From assembly GCA_001800945.1 (NCBI GenBank), contig MGWJ01000015.1, positions 1-8,902 of the forward strand: 8,902 nucleotides of DNA, given 5' to 3'. The notes beneath the pieces were generated by a model that saw nothing but the letters and a program-made list of their open reading frames with translations, was not told the DNA's origin and made no database searches. Shown here piece after piece: positions 7,392-8,902 of the stretch (its first letter is position 1; every line of letters begins with the position of its first letter). The position numbers and the translations under genes are program-made. The stretch is from Flavobacteria bacterium RIFCSPLOWO2_12_FULL_31_7 (GTDB lineage Bacteria > Bacteroidota > Bacteroidia > Flavobacteriales > Flavobacteriaceae).

Positions 7392-7419
7392 AAAAATCCC
7401 GTTATAAGCGGGATTTTTT
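7392..7419. terminator. Bidirectional terminator between convergent genes
   Basis: AAAAATCCCG (7392-7401) and CGGGATTTTT (7409-7418) form a ten-pair stem with a seven-base loop, giving a T run on either strand. It lies 18 bases after the lipase stop and 12 bases beyond the end of the arsenite pump gene, so one hairpin can end both transcripts. Confidence 0.88.
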
Positions 7420-7430
7420 GTTTTATATCG

Positions 7431-8474
7431 TTAGCTATCAAATGATTTAAAAAACTTTTTCTTCAACCAAAAAGCTACATTAACTAAAATTATCAAAGCA
7501 GGAACTTCTACTAAAGGTCCGATGACGCCTGCAAACGCTTGTCCGCTATTGATTCCGAAAACTCCGATAGAAACAGCAATGGCTAACTCAAAATTATTCC
7601 CAGAAGCTGTGAACGATAAAGCTACGGCATCTCGGTAATTCGCACCTATTTTCTTTGACACAAAGAACATCAAGAAAAACATAATTGCAAAGAAAATGAC
7701 TAATGGAATCGCAATTCGAATAACATCTAAAGGTAAATCTACAATCATTTCCCCTTTTAAACTGAACATGACTACAATCGTAAAAAGCAACGCAATTAAA
7801 GTAATTGGAGAAACAAAGGGAATAAATTGCTGATTGAAAAATTTCTCACCCAAATATTTTTTGATAGCGAATCGACTCACAACTGCCAAAGCAAAAGGAA
7901 TTCCTAAATAAATACCAACGGTTTTTGCGATTTCTGTGATAGTGATGTTTAATTCTAAACCTTTTATTCCGAATAAAGGTAACATGATTTTCAAATAAAA
8001 ATAAGCGTACAAACTAAAAAAGAGCACTTGTAACAAGCTATTAATTCCTATTAAACCAGCCGTTAATTCGCGGTTTCCTTCGGCTAATTCGTTCCAAACA
8101 ATTACCATGGCAATACAAGGCGCAATTCCGATAATAATTAAACCCGTCATGTATTCTGGATAATCTTTTAAAAAAATTGTTGCTAATAAAAACATTAAAA
8201 ATGGTCCGAAAATCCATGTTATGAAAAAAGAAGCGGTTAGTAATTTTGGCTTTTCAAACATTTGCGGCACTTTTGAAAAATCGATTTTGGTTAAAGGCGG
8301 ATACATCATCAAAATTAATCCAATAGCCAAAGGAACATTTGTAGTTCCAGAAGAAAACGAATTAATAAAATTGGAAGAGTTTGGTATAAAATAGCCAATC
8401 CCCACACCAATTAGCATCGCCAAAAATATCCAAAGTGTTAAAAAACGGTCTAAAAATCCTAGTCTCTTTTTCAT
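7431..8474 (-). CDS. acr3: ACR3-type arsenite efflux transporter
   Basis: The 347-residue, very hydrophobic protein has the length and ten-helix pattern of ACR3 permeases in the bile acid:sodium symporter superfamily; it is not the unrelated ArsB pump. Family hallmarks are visible: the conserved cysteine in GIAPCIAMVIVW (C120), essential in characterised ACR3 proteins, the motif SGNNFELAIA (291-300), and the late-helix glutamate in IGPLVEVPALI (E323). It sits in the inner membrane and exports arsenite, driven by the proton gradient. ATG at 8474 lies 3 bases after the stop of the arsenate reductase gene, so the two are co-transcribed and probably translationally coupled. Control by an arsenite-responsive ArsR repressor is usual for such operons, but no regulator lies in the window. 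Some databases label such genes arsB. Confidence 0.93.
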   Translation of the reverse strand: MKKRLGFLDRFLTLWIFLAMLIGVGIGYFIPNSSNFINSFSSGTTNVPLAIGLILMMYPPLTKIDFSKVPQMFEKPKLLTASFFITWIFGPFLMFLLATIFLKDYPEYMTGLIIIGIAPCIAMVIVWNELAEGNRELTAGLIGINSLLQVLFFSLYAYFYLKIMLPLFGIKGLELNITITEIAKTVGIYLGIPFALAVVSRFAIKKYLGEKFFNQQFIPFVSPITLIALLFTIVVMFSLKGEMIVDLPLDVIRIAIPLVIFFAIMFFLMFFVSKKIGANYRDAVALSFTASGNNFELAIAVSIGVFGINSGQAFAGVIGPLVEVPALIILVNVAFWLKKKFFKSFDS

Positions 8475-8477
8475 TTA

Positions 8478-8902
8478 TTATTTAATTATTTGAGAAAACA
8501 CAAAATACATTTCCGAAGCAATTTGTAAGCTACGTTCTGTATATTTTTCATTCATTACTTCTGTTCCATCGAAAGCTTTTGGATCCTCATATTTTATTGG
8601 GAATCGGGCTTCGGCACCAAAAACCATCGGACAACCTTCGTCGGCGTTATTGCAAGTCATTATAGCACCAAAATTAGTTTTCGGATTAAAAGCATCAAAA
8701 TAGGTCTTCGAAAAACCGATAATTGGTTGCTCATTTTCAGAAAATTTTATAGCATAAATAGGATTTTCAACTTCACTTAACGTTTGAATTTCAAAACCTT
8801 GACTAACTAAAGTTTCTGCTACTTTTGGAAACATAGCCGTAGCTTCCGTTCCTCCAGAATAGCAAAATACGTTTCGAATACCAAAATGAAACGCCATAGT
8901 TT
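8478..8902 (-). CDS. arsC: Arsenate reductase, thioredoxin-coupled (LMW protein-tyrosine-phosphatase fold), N-terminus beyond the right edge
   Basis: The frame stays open to the right edge. The Met at 8897 is internal: it is preceded in frame by Thr and a partial codon ending AA, as in the QTMA segment of related proteins. The catalytic P-loop (Cys-x5-Arg) should lie some 15-25 residues upstream, off the window. Counting from that Met, the visible 139 residues contain FCYSGGTEATAMFP (11-24), a cysteine pair C82 and C89 in MTCNNADEGCP, and YEDPKAF (103-109) with the general-acid Asp before Pro. The C-x6-C pair has the spacing of the redox cysteines in thioredoxin-linked arsenate reductases of the S. 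aureus pI258 type, so reduction of arsenate to arsenite is the likely activity rather than protein dephosphorylation. The product is the substrate of the ACR3 pump encoded 3 bases downstream. Family members may be annotated only as protein-tyrosine-phosphatase. Confidence 0.88.
   Translation of the reverse strand, partial: TMAFHFGIRNVFCYSGGTEATAMFPKVAETLVSQGFEIQTLSEVENPIYAIKFSENEQPIIGFSKTYFDAFNPKTNFGAIMTCNNADEGCPMVFGAEARFPIKYEDPKAFDGTEVMNEKYTERSLQIASEMYFVFSQIIK

Overview
The window is AT-rich and reads as a chromosome segment from a member of the Flavobacteriaceae (Bacteroidota), probably Flavobacterium or a close relative. Four things point there: a secreted lipase ending in a type A C-terminal sorting domain of the type IX secretion system (T9SS), -7 boxes of the Bacteroidota form TAnnTTTG, little Shine-Dalgarno sequence before starts, and protein sequences typical of the group. 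The species call is an inference from sequence character; no database search was made.

Left part (1-2717): probably the right-hand end of an integrated element or genomic island. It carries the first 752 codons of a large minus-strand gene for a single-chain type IIG restriction-modification enzyme, with an N-terminal PD-(D/E)xK nuclease followed by a gamma-class adenine methyltransferase; the gene runs off the left edge. About 420 bp of AT-rich non-coding DNA follows. It ends in an inverted repeat that abuts a 42-base 3' half of a tRNA(CAT) gene, starting exactly at the anticodon loop and lacking any 5' half. This is what a tRNA-targeting integrase leaves at the far end of its insertion. The polarity of the fragment places the element to its left and the original chromosome to its right, and the tRNA's probable original terminator hairpin is still present just downstream.

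Middle part (2777-7373): ordinary chromosomal genes. A minus-strand, secreted, two-DTG aspartyl protease with a C-terminal PDZ domain is divergent from a plus-strand class I/II PLP-dependent aminotransferase. A strong terminator follows the aminotransferase. Next comes a plus-strand secreted alpha/beta-hydrolase (lipase/esterase) with a PPC-like beta domain and a T9SS sorting tail. It converges on the next genes across a hairpin that can serve both strands.

Right part (7431-8902): the distal end of a minus-strand arsenic-resistance operon. A thioredoxin-type arsenate reductase, cut at its N-terminus by the window edge, lies 3 bp ahead of an ACR3-type arsenite efflux pump. Together they reduce arsenate to arsenite and export it. 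The operon promoter and any ArsR regulator would lie beyond the right edge.

I found no CRISPR array, insertion sequence, integrase or rRNA gene. No system here is convincingly new; the most informative feature is the tRNA-fragment boundary next to the restriction-modification gene.
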